Shown in pieces: positions 1 through 12,651 of a stretch of 64,000 nt of DNA. The DNA comes from Archilochus colubris. Its lineage: Eukaryota; Chordata; Aves; Apodiformes; Trochilidae. Both the position numbers and the translations under genes were made by a program. The notes beneath the pieces were generated by a model. The model was not told the DNA's origin and ran no database searches. It saw only the letters and a list, made by a program, of their open reading frames with translations. The stretch covers positions 134,880,792-134,944,791 of the forward strand of contig CM041084.1 of the NCBI GenBank assembly GCA_023079485.1. The letters are read 5' to 3'. Positions within the stretch are counted from its first letter, which is position 1, and the number at the start of each line of letters is the position of its first letter.

Positions 1-2180
1 GGGACGGATAGATGTATTTCATCCACATTGCAAATAAGGCATGCGTGGGGTTTCCCCTCTGTGGGATTCCAAGGACTCATGGTTTCTACCTGCTGACTCT
101 TCAGCTGTTCTTCAGTGGTGAGATTTGCCAAGAGGTGCATTTGGCCTGGAGTACAATTAAGCCCTCAAAAAGCCATCTAAACCCTGCCTGTGTATTTTCT
201 AAATTGTTATATTTGTAGCCTGCTAGTCAAAGAGCAATTAGTGAAATGTCAGGTTTTGTAAGGGATACAAAGATGTAATTCAAACGAAAAACAGTGAGAG
301 ACCATCTCGACTGCATAATGTGTTTTTTGACTCTTTTATTCCTGTAAATGAGTAGTGAGACAGTTTAACTGCACCTGTTGTTTCTCATTTGATTTGGTGT
401 AGTCACTTCTGGTAAAAATCATACAGTTGATATATTTCTTCAACATTCTTTCCTAACGTATGTGCTCTAAAAGTGTTAAAATGAAAACTAAAGCTTGATT
501 GATGTTCCTGATGACCACAGCAAACAAATCTATGTACAGCCTGCAGTGACATGAAAAATGTTCAATACTGTGTTGCCCTGCATATAACAAGTGCCAAAGT
601 TAAATCTGACAAGAGCGTTTTCCTTAGTCTGTTTTTACTATGTCAGATGAGTCCTAATACTTCCTGTCTTAGACAACATGTCCCTTGATTTTTACGAACT
701 ACTCACAGTAACTCCCATTCTTGTGGTTTCAGACCTGCCCTAGATAGGCATTACACCGTGTACAGAATGAATAATGTGTAAATATAAAATTAATCAAATT
801 CCCATTTCTTTTGGAGGTAAAACCTCCTTTTAAAAGACTTCAGGCCCATCCAATATAATTGACACATTTTTCATTCCCTGTGCCTATCTGTTGACACTAG
901 AAAAATAACCCTCAGTGGTCAACAGCTTAAGGAAATGAGAAAAATTCATTGCTTCATCCCCTTAGCTCTCATAATCCCTATGTAAGACTCACTAGAGGAG
1001 GTTTTTTTTCCATCTCTTCACTGTACAGCAGTGCTTATTCATAAATTGTCTAATATACTACAAATTAGTGATAGAAATGCATTACCTTACATGAATAATT
1101 CATATGAGAGAGAGAACTTCAGAAAAACTGATAAAACTCTTGCAATACAGTTAATGAATTTGGCTCTCTACTCTGCCATATTGTGTTTAATAACTTTGTT
1201 GTTTGTCTAACAACTTGTTTAATGAACTTCAAAGGATTTCAAGTTCTTTGTTTTTCTAAAAGTAAACACTCTTATTTACTTAGGAAAACAATCCATAAAT
1301 ATGTGTGGAAACCTCTCTCTCTTTTCGACTGTCTAGCTTATGTTCTTTTTTTCACATAATATGCAGCTTTCACATGCTGCCAAGCCAATAGCAGGATAAA
1401 GACTTTGGCAATGGCAATAGAAAAGTTCAGTATAGTCACAGCAACAAAGCAATGGGAAAAAATATTACCAGTTGTTCATGAGGGTTTTTGTGAGTTGTTT
1501 TTTTCTTTTTTTACCTGAGCTATTTCTATAGTGCATCTGTCTTGCTTAGTTTTGCATAGGTTCCTATAAGACTGAATATTTCATACCTTAAATAAACAGA
1601 AAAAATGCCTAGATGACATAAGAATAAAAGTTTTAATTTTGCTAGGCTTAAAAAATAGATAATTTTTTTTATTTTATTTAAAAGTATTTTTACTTGTGAT
1701 AAGTTGGGATAAAAAATGGGAAATTCAGAGGAATCAAACCCTGATGAAATTTAGAGACGTAGACTGAGGATGAGGAAAGAGGGACTCTCTATAGGGTATT
1801 CATTCTTCCTAAATTTTCCCATGCCCACTCCAAAATAAATTTTAATTGTTCCTTGCACACGCTAACACTATTTATTTTCAGTTAACATCACACTGATTTT
1901 AACAATTGATAAACAAACTATGCAACTTATATTCCATTAACTATAACACTGACAAGATAATCCTTACCAAATCAAATTGCCCTAATGCGATTTGCACATT
2001 TTGTAAGGAAGTTGAAGTATCCTCTGAAATTTATTAACAAAATAATAAAATTTCAGATAATATTATGGAAAACTGTAAGTTATACTTGGTACTGGAAGTT
2101 CCACAAAGTAGTACTCAAGCAGTCAGTGACAAAAAGACTATGAAATGCAGTTAATAACTCATAAAACTGCATTATATGTA
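1..2180. other. intergenic, nothing recognised
   Basis: AT-rich DNA downstream of CSMD3. I see no coding exon, RNA gene or recognisable repeat; open frames are short (up to 68 codons) and resemble no family I know. Confidence 0.6.
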
Positions 2181-2182
2181 AG

Positions 2183-3552
2183 GCATAAGCAATTCAGGAG
2201 GTTCCTGGAATGCTTTGATGATAATTTCCTTCTCCTAATGATAGAAGAGCCTATGAGGAGAAGTGTCATGCTGGACATTATTCTCACTAACATGGAGGGG
2301 CTGGTGGGTAACATGAAGCTCAAGGGCAGCCCTGGCTGCAGTGATCATGAAATGGTGGTGGAGTTCAAGATGCGTGGGGCAGCAAGGAGGGTGTGCAGCT
2401 ATCCTGTTACTCTGGACTTCAGGAGACTGTGCTTGCTAGGATACCATGGGATAAAGCACTGGAGAAAAAAGGTGCCCAAGAAAGTTGGTCAATATTCAAG
2501 GATCACCTCTTCCAAGCCAACAAACAGTGTGTGCCAGCAAAGAGGAAGGCAGGCAAGAATGCCAGGACACCTGCATGGATCATCTTCTGGACATTCTTAG
2601 GTGTAAATGAAAAGTCTACAGAGGGCAGAAGCAAGGATAGCCTGGGAAGAATACAGAGGAATTATCCAAGCAGCCAGAGATCAGGTTAGGAAAGCTACAG
2701 CCCCAATAGTATTAAAGCTGGCCATGGACATCAAGGGCAACAAAAAAGATTCTGTGGATATGTCAGTGATAAAAAGTAGGTGTTGTCCCCTAGGGATCAG
2801 TTTTGGGGCCCTTCTTTTTCAATATCTCTATCGATGATTTGATGAGAGGACTGAGTGCTTCCTCAGCAACTTTGCAAATGACACTAACTTGAGTGGGTGT
2901 TGGATCTCCTTGAGGATAGGGAGGCTCTTCAGAGGGATCTGAACAAGTTCAATTGATGGGACAAGGCCAATCATATGAGGTGCAATGAGGCTAAGTTCCA
3001 GGTCTTGCACTTTGGTCACAACAACCCAAGCAATGCTACAGGCATGGGGAGGAGTGACTGGAAAGCTGTCCAGCGGAAAAGGACCTCGAGGTGTTGGTCA
3101 CCAGCCAGCTGAATATGGGACAGCAGTGTGTCCAGGTGGCCAAAAAGACCAACAGCATCCTGACTTGTATCAGGAATAGTGTGGTCAGCAGGATTAGGAA
3201 GTGATTGTCCATTTGCAATTGGAACTGATGAGGCTGTACCTCAAGTTCAGTGTTTAGTTCTGGGCCCCTCCCTGCTAGAAAGACATTGAGCTGCTGGAGT
3301 GAGTCCAGAGAAGGGCAACCAAGCTGGTGAAGGGTCTGGAAAACAAGTCCTGTGAGGAGCATCTGAGGGAATTTGGAATGTTTAGTTCAGAGAAGGCTGA
3401 GGGGAGACCTTACAGCTCTCTGCAACTACCTGAAAGGAGGCTGTAGTGAGGTGGGTGTTGGTCTCTCCTTCCAAGTTACAAGTGAGAGAAGAAGAAATGG
3501 CCTCAAGTGCCAGGGGAGGTTTCAAATGGATATTAAAATTTCTTCATGGAAA
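2183..3552 (+). mobile_element. CR1 LINE fragment, 3'-truncated and internally deleted
   Basis: This carries decayed CR1 ORF2. The end of the endonuclease domain is seen as L-D-I-I-L-T-N-M-E-G-L-V-G and G-C-S-D-H-E-M-V, followed by the linker to the reverse transcriptase (I-P-W-D-K-A-L-E; R-T-P-A-W-I). Near 2780 the sequence jumps from the linker to the late RT region ([10 protein letters not shown]), a deletion of several hundred bases relative to full CR1. The 3' part continues through the CR1 3' region to about 3552 and stops before the usual 3' end and 8-mer tail. Frameshifts and stops make it inactive. Confidence 0.88.
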
Positions 3553-3554
3553 TA

Positions 3555-6500
3555 AAACCCCTTTTATCAGACAACTACAACTTTCTTCCACGAATATGAG
3601 GTATTTACATGTAACACTTAACACTTGTAATCTTTTAATACGAAATATAGCATGTTACTACAGATATTGGATACCTTTATTACTGTAATCACATTTTGTA
3701 GTTATCTACATCTTTCTGGAATTATGATGCTGTTACAATTTGAAGCAATAAATGTTTTGATGGAAATAATTGACTTAACCACATATGTAAATGGATATAT
3801 GTGTGTGTATATATGTATATATACACTTCTCTAAATATTTTTATATATTTATTATACTATATTCACTATATTATATAACCTACATGCATATACTCTGTTC
3901 TGTACAGTAGGGTGATATTTTTTATACTGAATATAGGGTATGTAGTATATTGCATACATTTTGGTTTTCTATTAAAGAAAAAAATTGGAAAATTTCACTA
4001 CCATTGTTTCATTTTACATTAGATATGCACATAGACATATACAGTTCTTGATTTTCATATGTATATACTGTGCATGTAGTGCATATATATTACTCAATCT
4101 TCTGGACATTATATGCCTTATTATGTAAGACATTATATATCTTATTATATAATTATATATTTTAGTATATGTCTTATTATATAAGACATCTGCCTTAACT
4201 TGCTGCTTATCTATCCTTAACTGCTTTTGTCACTTTGCATTATTCTCTGGAGCTCATGGCCGTGGTGAGGACAGTTGCCTGCTTTGAATTTTTCTGATAT
4301 TATATAATCTCTTTCTCAAAGAGCAACTGACAGTTCTTAGTTCATTAACATGTGTTAAGTATCAATTTCTTTATTTGTAGGAAAGCTATCTCCTGCAGGC
4401 CAAATATACTGGGTTTGCTCATACTAATGACAAAGTCCATCATCATCTTGTTTTAGAATCATAGATACAACAGATACTGAGCAATTAGCCTTTTCCAGAT
4501 TTGGTTATATCAATCTATTATCATGTTGACATAGTTTCAGCATCCAAAGAAGATAATAAAAGGGGGAAGTCACAGTCACTTTATTGGAAATACGTTAATC
4601 AGTCTTACATCTATCTAGTTTAGATCCTACTTCATCTTTAGCAATCTCAGACATATTCATAGGCAAAGTAAAAATAGCAGTAGTAAGTGCAGTGAGAGCT
4701 TGTTAATATAGACCATCAATCTAGTTATTCCTTTAAGCTTTTTTAAATGGACCTTTAGGGTTTTCTGAACATTTTTCAGGCATCAACCTATTTCTGAATG
4801 CATGAGTGAAAATAAAAGAAATAAACTTAGAGATTTGTTACTAAAATTGCACTACTGGGCATCTTCTTAGTGGGCTAACCATAAATGTGATTCCTCATTG
4901 ATTTGCAAATTCTTCATTTGGTAAATGGGAGCAGAATCTCTGTGTTATATTTCTCCCAGAGAAGAGTCTATTCTTCAAAATCTGAAGAGGTTTTTATTTT
5001 TTGTTTCCCAGTTTCTGTATTCTAGCACTTCACTGACTAAAATCTTATCACTGCAGCATGTGATAAAACACCAAGCAGAATGTATAAAAAGAATCACCAC
5101 AGAAGACTTAAGAGTTATAACCTCCTGTTATTTACGTATTGGTAAAGAAGATTATCTATATAATTAATTTATCTCTACATATATAGCATTATTTGTTCTA
5201 GGAATAGAAATTTTTATCAGTACTAGTAATTGGCATCAAAGTTAACTGCGATAAACGTTATCTATATTAATAGAAATGTGGTCATGCAGCTAAAAGATAG
5301 AAATCTGGATACTAGCTGATGTGGTTTCAAATGTTACGTTAAAATGGATGAGGAACTTCTTTAATGGAAGTTACCTTCTCTTCAGGCTGTTTGCTATCTA
5401 GGGCACTTCCTGCAAATGTGTTCTCAATGTATTTTTGAGTGAGTTTAGAGAGGTATTTTGACATAATCAGCCTAATTTAGCATTACTTTGTATACAGCAA
5501 GGTATGGAGCATTGAAATGTGCTCACTGGATACTTGATTAATTGCTAGATAATGATAGGTGTCTTCAGTATTCATAATTTCTCTCAAAATGATGGGACCT
5601 TCCTTTCAGAATTCCTAATATATTTACTTCTGATTGAGCAAGTCAGTAAATCATATTGCCATAGTTTCAGCATCAATAGGATAAGTTGTGAAGGCACCTG
5701 CTTCATTGCAATACTTTTATATAAACAAATGTTCATATAATATTGGTCCTGCTTGACACAATAAAATTTTATGCAAAATTATTTGCCTGAGCTATTACTC
5801 ATTGTACACATTATGCTTCTCTCATGTGAATACACTTTACTGTAAGTTTATTATTTCATATATAAAGATATAAAAGGAGGGAAAGAGGTAGTTGTTAATC
5901 AGTAATACAGATTTTATTAACTTACAACTTTACTAGGAGATCAGCCCAGTTGGCTTGATAGAAATTTTGGTGACTGAATAAAAATGAAATCACAGGGAAA
6001 AAAAAAAAAGAATTTTGGGGTTTGAGAAATGTTAAGTAGATTTTCTGTAGTATTATGTCAAGACAGTAAGACTACTAATAACATGTGTCTGTGAGGAGCT
6101 CTGGAACTTGCTTGCTGAGTTTGCCATTGCTTGAGTGGTCCTCCTGAAGTCACAGACACTTCATATGCCTCATTGAATCCCTACTGACCATTTGAAATCA
6201 GAAAATTCTTCCACAAATTAATCTAACAAAGCTTGTGAGGCTATAATATAAAAAATTATACAAGCCATATTTTTCTCCAACTCTGGTCATTCCGTGAGGA
6301 CACATGCTGCAACACATACTGACTTTCTCACTGTGGAACAGATAATCTTTTATAGAAAGATCATGGGCAGATGCGTACATGATAAACACTTGGTATATTC
6401 TTGCACAAGAGACCTATGCTTTACTGAGATATTGTAGTAGTCAGGTGGTAGTTGGGGATCTACAATTGGATCTTCTTACAGGGATACAGATCATCTGATG

Positions 6501-8067
6501 CCTTTGTGCAGCAATATCTAAGATTCAAAATTCCCTGTATTTTGCTAATGTTGGAAAAAATGATGAATACTTCATAATAAACCAGCCAACTGTACTAAAG
6601 GGTTGAGACATAGGCATTTTGGGCCTGTTAAAGAAAAGCTGTCTTTTACCTAAATTACAGGCTTAATGACTTGGCTATAGTCATAGAGCTCTTGTCCAAA
6701 GTAGAAGTAAAATCAGATATTTTTAGCTCTATTTTATGATGATTTAGTAATTTTGAGTAGCTCTACTATAACTGTAACTTTGATAAGTCTTGGGGGTATC
6801 ATGTTGTTTCTGGATTCCAATAATCAACCACATTGTAGTATGACTTTAATAATATGAAGTGTACCAGCTGACTCTTGACATGCATATAATTTAGAAATTA
6901 AGAGGTTCATGCATGTTTAGTGGCTGTTGGTTATAGAAACTTAAAGTTTTAAACCTCAGTCTGTAGTACTGCAGAACCAGCCTTAATCTTCAAAGGACCC
7001 ACAGAGCTGCATAACAATCTTTGTATTCCTGCACATTTTCTCTGTGTAGTGTGCTTGCTTGAATAACATAGCCAAAGTGCTTGAAGCACAAAAAGTCCCA
7101 TTAATTTTGACCATATTCCTGAGAACAACAAAAAACAGTAAGACTGTGCTAACCAAACACTCTGCTAGCAGAAATTTAAACAGTTCGTGAACAATTTATG
7201 AGTCAAACAACTCAGGAACTACAGTATAAAAGAAGTAAAGAAACCCCCACAAAACCAAAGCAAAATAACCTCCCCACAAACAAGTCAAACCTAACAAAAA
7301 AATTCCTAATTTACTATGAATAGGTGACTCCCTGTTACAACCAAGTCAGTACAATTCTTGAAAATTGTAAGCTGTGCACTAGCTTAGAGTATTAATAGAA
7401 TTGTTGAACAAGTTCTGTGTAAGTTTTATTTACTTTTACATGCTAAAACATATAATGCATATACCCCAAAAGGAAGAACTTCAGATTCTAGGTTGCATAT
7501 AAAAGATTAGACAGTGTGAAATAGGATTTTTTTTTCTTTTCAGAATTAACCTATTTGCTCTAGAACCCCCTTGAAAATCATTAGTGCAGAATACAGTATA
7601 ATTTTTAAAGTGACTTTCTGCTTCTCTTTCCAATGCATTTGACAAGTTACACAGGGCACCAAGTTAACAAAAGAATATTAAGACTTTTTTTTTTTTTTTT
7701 TCCCCACAAGTTATCCTATTAATAGCATTTCAGATCAGGGTTTGTCATCCAGGCTTGAAAGTAAATGAGGTAGTCAAAAGACAGTTTCAAATGTATATTA
7801 AAATAATTCCTCCTCTGAAGTTCAATGTTGCTAAAAGACAGCACTGGGTTTTCTAATGATAAAAAATACTGGTACTCCCTGTTAACATGTAAATCCGGCA
7901 CATTTCTGCAGAAAAATAGCAACAATAATGTGCAAAGTAGAAGGCTGTCCACAGACTTGAGGAACACTAAGATTTTCTCATGTTTTTGGTTTGTTTTTTT
8001 TTTAATTTAAAGTAAAAAAGGAGGTTTCTTTGTGCTTTTCACTGGCTTGAGAAATAGAGCCCCCTTT
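3555..8067. other. intergenic, AT-rich, no gene recognised
   Basis: This stretch holds no recognisable gene. It contains a TA/TG-rich low-complexity zone (about 3785-4190) with small hairpins, an A-run near 6000-6012 and a T-run near 7685-7700. The rest looks unique. Confidence 0.6.
3785..4190. repeat. TA/TG-rich low-complexity region
   Basis: Imperfect TATATG/TATA repeats lie at 3785-3900, and alternating ATTATATA-type sequence at 4090-4190. The latter contains an inverted repeat at 4169-4189 (8-nt arms around a 5-nt TTATA loop). It is probably a decayed microsatellite. Confidence 0.7.
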
Positions 8068-8082
8068 CCCCCCCCCCCCCCC
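8068..8082 (+). repeat. poly(C) run of 15
   Basis: A homopolymer of 15 C (G on the minus strand) directly borders the 3' end of the minus-strand CR1 starting at 8088. Confidence 0.9.
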
Positions 8083-8087
8083 AAATT

Positions 8088-8993
8088 CACAGAATTACCA
8101 GAACTGGTACCTCTAAAGACCATCTAGTCCAACTCTCCCACTAAAGCAGGATCACATGGATCACATCACACAGTACTGCATCCAGGAGGGTTTCAACTAT
8201 CTCCAGAGACTCCACAACCCCCCTGGGCAGGCTGCTCCAGTGCCTTGTCACCCTCAGAGTAAAGAAATTTTTTCTTCTGTTTTGATGGAACTTCCTATGT
8301 TTCAGCTTGTCCCCATTACACTGTTGCACCTTGTTCTGTCACTGGAAACTACTGAGAAGAATCTGGCTCCATCTTCCCTGCATCCACCCTTTACATACTT
8401 GTAAACTGGTAAGAACTAACTTGGGCCTTCTCCTCTCCAGGCTGGAATCTCAGTTCTCTTTCCTCCTGAGATGCTCCAAGCCCCCAGTCATCTTTGTTCT
8501 TCTGCTGAACTCTCTCCCATAGTTCCCTGTCTCTGTTGAGCTGGGGAGCCCAGAACTGGATGCAGTACTCCAGCTGTGACCTCACTGGGCAGAGTAGGAG
8601 AGAATGACCTCCCAGGACCTACTGGCCACTCTTCTTTATGCAGCCCAGGATTCCATTGGGTTTCCTGGCAACAAGGGCACACTGCTGGCTCATGAATCAT
8701 TTACTATCAGTACTCCCATATCTTTCTCCTCAGCACTGATTTCCAGCAGGTCCACCCCTAACCTATACTTGTGCTTCTGGGCTTCCTCTCCAGGTGCAGA
8801 AGCCTATACTTGCTCTTGGTGAACTTCATTAGGTTCTTCTCTGTCCAGCTCTCCAACTTACCCCTGCCATGCTAGATGGCAGCACTACCCTGGGGACTGT
8901 CAGCCACCCCTCCCAGCTTTGTATAATCACCAAACTCACTGAGGATACACTCTATCCACTTGTCCAGGTCATTGATGAAATCTACTTCAAGTC
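8088..8993 (-). mobile_element. CR1 LINE 3' fragment, about 0.9 kb
   Basis: Read on the minus strand this is a long CR1 3' portion: the late RT-C-terminal region (conserved words for advising a small party of residues around 8391-8700, such as R-S-Q-L-E-Y-C-I-Q-F-W-A-P-Q), then the 3' UTR, ending near 8088 with a degenerate CR1 tail. It is 5' truncated near 8993 and interrupted by stops. It marks the outer edge of the CSMD3 3' flank. Confidence 0.9.
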
Positions 8994-9264
8994 CAACAGA
9001 AAATTAATTTTAGTAAATAAGCAATTTTACCCATGGTGTTCACTGCTTATTTGTGAAAGTGTTAGTAGTAAGTAGTTGAAAGTAGTAAGTCTTGCTACTT
9101 CACCTAAAATTCTTGCAAAGATTCAGAAAAAAATAAGATTTTCAGACCCATAAAAATGTCAAGTTTGAGTTACTGATTTGGTTAATTTCTCATCTTCACA
9201 ACTGCGATGAGTTTAAAAGCTCATTTTCCAATGAAGAAACGGTTTAAAAAAGCAATTGTCCATT

Positions 9265-9270
9265 TTTATT
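9265..9270 (-). promoter_or_regulatory. candidate distal poly(A) signal AATAAA
   Basis: An exact minus-strand AATAAA, preceded by a TGTAAACA-type U/G-A context and followed within 30 nt by a T-rich stretch, sits at the edge of the repeat-free region before the CR1 at 8088-8993. It would give a 3' UTR near 1.95 kb. Confidence 0.4.
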
Positions 9271-11146
9271 TTGTTTACATTGCACTGAAAATTTACATCA
9301 TACTTTTACAAATCCTTTTTCATAAAAATATACTTCTTTACAAAAGTGTATGCATTAATATAAGAGGAGTAGCCAGTTGCAGAAGAAACATTTTAAACGA
9401 TCTCAAATGTATTAACCTTAACATTAATGAATGAATCATAGTTATTGCAGTCATTTGAATAAACAAGAATAAATAACAACCAATGGTATAAAATATAAAA
9501 CAGCATCCTTTTAGTAGAATACAGTTTGACAGAGTTGTATGAATATTCAAAAGAAAGTGTTGTAAAATGGTTTATAAGAAATTCATCAAACATCATAGAA
9601 ATCCAAGCAGCAACCCTGGGTACAATGATTTTTGGTAGGCACTCTCTATTACGGTAATAAAAACTTTAGATTTTCACAGAAGTATTAATGTCTGAAAGGG
9701 ACAATAACAAATAATTCACACTGGCAAACACACAGCATTTGTGAGTCATGCTATGAATGGAAGACAATTAAATTAAATTACTGAGTTGCCACTGAATAAT
9801 TCTGGTATGAAACAACTGAAAAAACAAAAATTACATTTCCTTAGAAGTGATTCTGGAATGTCTAAAACTTGTATCTGAAGACTGTGGAATCTGAATTGTC
9901 CCTAAAATAAATGGATTGTCCCTAATAAAATCATGGCTTCATATATATATATTTAAATATTTTGTTTGTTTTCATTGCACTATGGTAATATATTCGGTTT
10001 TTAATAATTAAATGTAAGGATTTGTTACCATGAAGTATGTAATATATAGATAAAATAGATGTGAAAACCCAGAATTTCCGAATTATATCTTCCTCTTGCC
10101 TTGTAGACCTGATCCAAAGATCAATGAAGTCTGTTGGAATGCACCAACTTCAATGGGATTTTGCTGTGTTTTGTGCATGCATTTGGACAAAAAGCTGAAG
10201 GTATAAACTGATGGGATATGGTCTAGATTTAAATAGCATAGATTGAAAACTCGACTCTTAAATTTTTGATATTTGATTGTGATTACTAATGTTACTGTAA
10301 GCTGCACTTTTAAATTGGAAATATTAAATTATGCTTTCATACTTGAGAAAAATCTAAGATGGTCACTTCAAATTATCTTCAACAGTAAAAAACACATGAC
10401 AAATCTCAATTCATACTGATTTCTTGATTGTGAAATTTGTCTAGTTGAATGATTGACAAAAGAAGTGTAGTCACATTATCAATTGAGGGTACTATTAATG
10501 GAAACAGAGAAAAGGAGCTTGGCTTAGGACATGGAAAATTTGAAGAGGGAAAGGCAATTCATTAAATAAGAACACAACATTTTAATTTTTCTTCTGTGAT
10601 GTAAATAGAGTACATTGTACTTGCTGATTTCTAATTAATACATCCTGGACTTAAAAAATTACCTGTTCTGAAAAAAATAAAACAGTAAATCGGCTGAATA
10701 AATGAAAAAAAAAGGTACAAACTCATGAGATGTTGCATACAACTGTTAAAGAGATGTCAGTGACCTATTGTCTCCTGTAAGTATAGCTCTTATTTTCTAC
10801 CTATATCATTTTTTAAAACCCAGTCCCTCTATTATAGTTTTTATAAAGCACAGAAATACTGATAGTGGATGCTCCTCCAATATATGCAAATATGTTTTAT
10901 GTTTTAGAATAACCTCCTTTTTTAAAAAAGCAAATAAACTGTGAATAGCACTCATGGAGTGCAGCAAGTTTTTTTAAAACCCTCCGTGGTATACACGAAG
11001 AAGAATTCAGATCCAGTTTATGAATAACAAAATCAAAACAAAATAACCACAACCCATTCTTTTCTATCATCCTCAGGAAAAGGTGACCCAGAATATCCTG
11101 AAAAGTGTGCTTTACTTTTTTTTTTTTTTTCAATTTTAAATTTTTT

Positions 11147-11152
11147 TTTATT
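11147..11152 (-). promoter_or_regulatory. candidate proximal poly(A) signal AATAAA
   Basis: On the minus strand an exact AATAAA starts 67 nt after the CSMD3 stop codon. It is followed by A-rich sequence that includes a run of about 15 A (near 11116-11130), which could also cause internal priming in oligo-dT libraries. Use of this site would leave almost no 3' UTR. Confidence 0.3.
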
Positions 11153-11218
11153 CAGTGAACTGTGTGTGCACTGTGTTGTGTGTCAATTTCCAGATGCTGA
11201 AGATATATCATTACCACA

Positions 11219-11378
11219 CTATACCATTGTGCAAACAGTGTTCAAGTTGGGATCAAATCGTACTGCTTTCCCTTCCACAGACTTTGCATTTGTGTCATAC
11301 ATGGGGTTTTCAAAAGCAGCTTGTCCATTATTATTTTCATGTACAGAGCATCCTGTATACTGTGTTTTAGGTGCAGTC
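11219..11378 (-). CDS. CSMD3: CSMD3 last coding exon: cytoplasmic tail and stop
   Basis: This is the coding part of the terminal exon (160 nt including the TAG stop at 11219-11221). It begins in phase 2 after a ctacag acceptor and encodes T-A-P-K-T-Q-Y-T-G-C-S-V-H, then G-Q-A-A-F-E-N-P-M-Y-D-T-N, and ends L-N-T-V-C-T-M-V. F-E-N-P-M-Y fits the FxNPxY class of PTB-domain/endocytic motifs. C-terminal T-M-V fits the class I PDZ ligand pattern (S/T-x-hydrophobic). Both functions are inferred from motifs. The tail distinguishes CSMD3 from its paralogues. Confidence 0.96.
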
Positions 11379-12515
11379 CTGTAGAAGAAAGACAGATTAT
11401 TTGTAACTGCAGTTTGCATCACTGACTTGATGTGGTCTAAGAATATGAACAAAATTTAGCTCCCAATTCCAGTAAGGCAATCTGAATATACCAGCTCGTT
11501 TCTTTACAGTATCTCTGCTAAGAATTAGTACACTCTTCAGCAAAGTTTAAGGGATTAATGATTCATTTAAAATGATGCTCACTCAAAAACTAATTAACAA
11601 CCTGAGCAGAGGTAGGTATTTCCACTTGGATGATAAGATGATAAATAATTAGGGTAGAACAAAAACCTGTAAACATGTAATTATTGGCAAATGTATAAAA
11701 AATTTACATGAGCCTTTGTTCATACTTCAAAGTAGTTCAAAACCAAATGGCAGCATTGAAAAAAATCATGGTACGTGTTTTAAACCAATGTTATCCTGAA
11801 GAGTATATTAAAATTATTATCGTCAGGCTAACAGATGTAAATAATCATTTTGACAGTTAGTAGTCAATGAGTTGTCATTAAAGTGATTAAATGTTCTTTA
11901 GTCATATAATGATTTAAAGGTATAGGAAAAGATTACTTGACACTAAATCCAAAAAAACTAACACTGGTCTCAGTAACATGAACAAAGCTGTTGAACTTAA
12001 AATCATGATATTGGCATGTAACTGCATACCAATGAATAATTTCAGAGGCAGAGTTCCATAATGAAATCTCTCAATGACATGTTTGCTTATACTTGCAAAC
12101 CAATAAACAGAGCAAGCATCAAAATAAATTACTCATTATATGGCTCATAATTCTGTCATGTTGAAATAAAATAATACAGGCAATCTACTCCATGTACACA
12201 GAAAGTCTATTTGTTATATTATTCCCTTTATGCCAATAATTTACAGCATCCATTTTGTTATCATAAAATTTATAACATTTAGTTATATATTTATTTCACA
12301 GGTAGGAATGAAAGCATAACATGGCAAAATAAACTGATCTCTAAATCTTGTACCAGACCTTGATGAGGTAGGAAGTTAGGAGGATCTGCCTACATAGATA
12401 TTTTAAAAACATTTTGTGATTTTACATAAAAATTTGTTTATACTAATGAAGATAGAAAGCAATAAAACAAAAAAATCACACAGGAATTCATTCTATAAAT
12501 GTAATTTGTGCTTAC
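11379..12515 (-). other. CSMD3: CSMD3 intron before last exon
   Basis: A 1,137-nt phase-2 intron with GTAAGC donor and ctacag acceptor. It is AT-rich; no repeat or internal exon recognised. Confidence 0.85.
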
Positions 12516-12651
12516 CTTTGTTTATAAAGATAAAAGCCAAAACCAGCAAATATAAGGGCAAAGAAAGGCACAAGGATAGCAATGGCCACTGAACTACTAT
12601 TTGTACCATGTGGTTGATTGGAAGAATTTGAACCCTCAGACATGTTAAGAC
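12516..12651 (-). CDS. CSMD3: CSMD3 exon: transmembrane helix
   Basis: This 136-nt exon (phase 1 to phase 2) encodes G-L-N-M-S-E-G-S-N-S-S-N-Q-P-H-G, a Ser/Asn-rich juxtamembrane segment with N-M-S and N-S-S sequons. A hydrophobic helix of about 23 residues follows, starting V-A-I-A-I-L-V-P-F-F and passing through F-A-G-F-G-F-Y-L. Y-K-Q-R then provides the cytoplasmic stop-transfer basic residues. The acceptor is ctgtag and the donor AAAG/GTAAGC. The peptide appears the same as human CSMD3 as I remember it, pointing to strong constraint. Confidence 0.95.

Larger units (their letters stand above)
9245..11218 (-). other. CSMD3: probable CSMD3 3' UTR
   Basis: About 2 kb follows the stop codon with no recognisable transposable element, in contrast to the CR1 immediately beyond it (8088-8993). 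The sequence is AT-rich. The proposed end is the minus-strand AATAAA at 9265-9270 followed by a T-rich stretch. A nearer AATAAA lies at 11147-11152. No transcript data are available here, so the extent is a guess. Confidence 0.45.
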
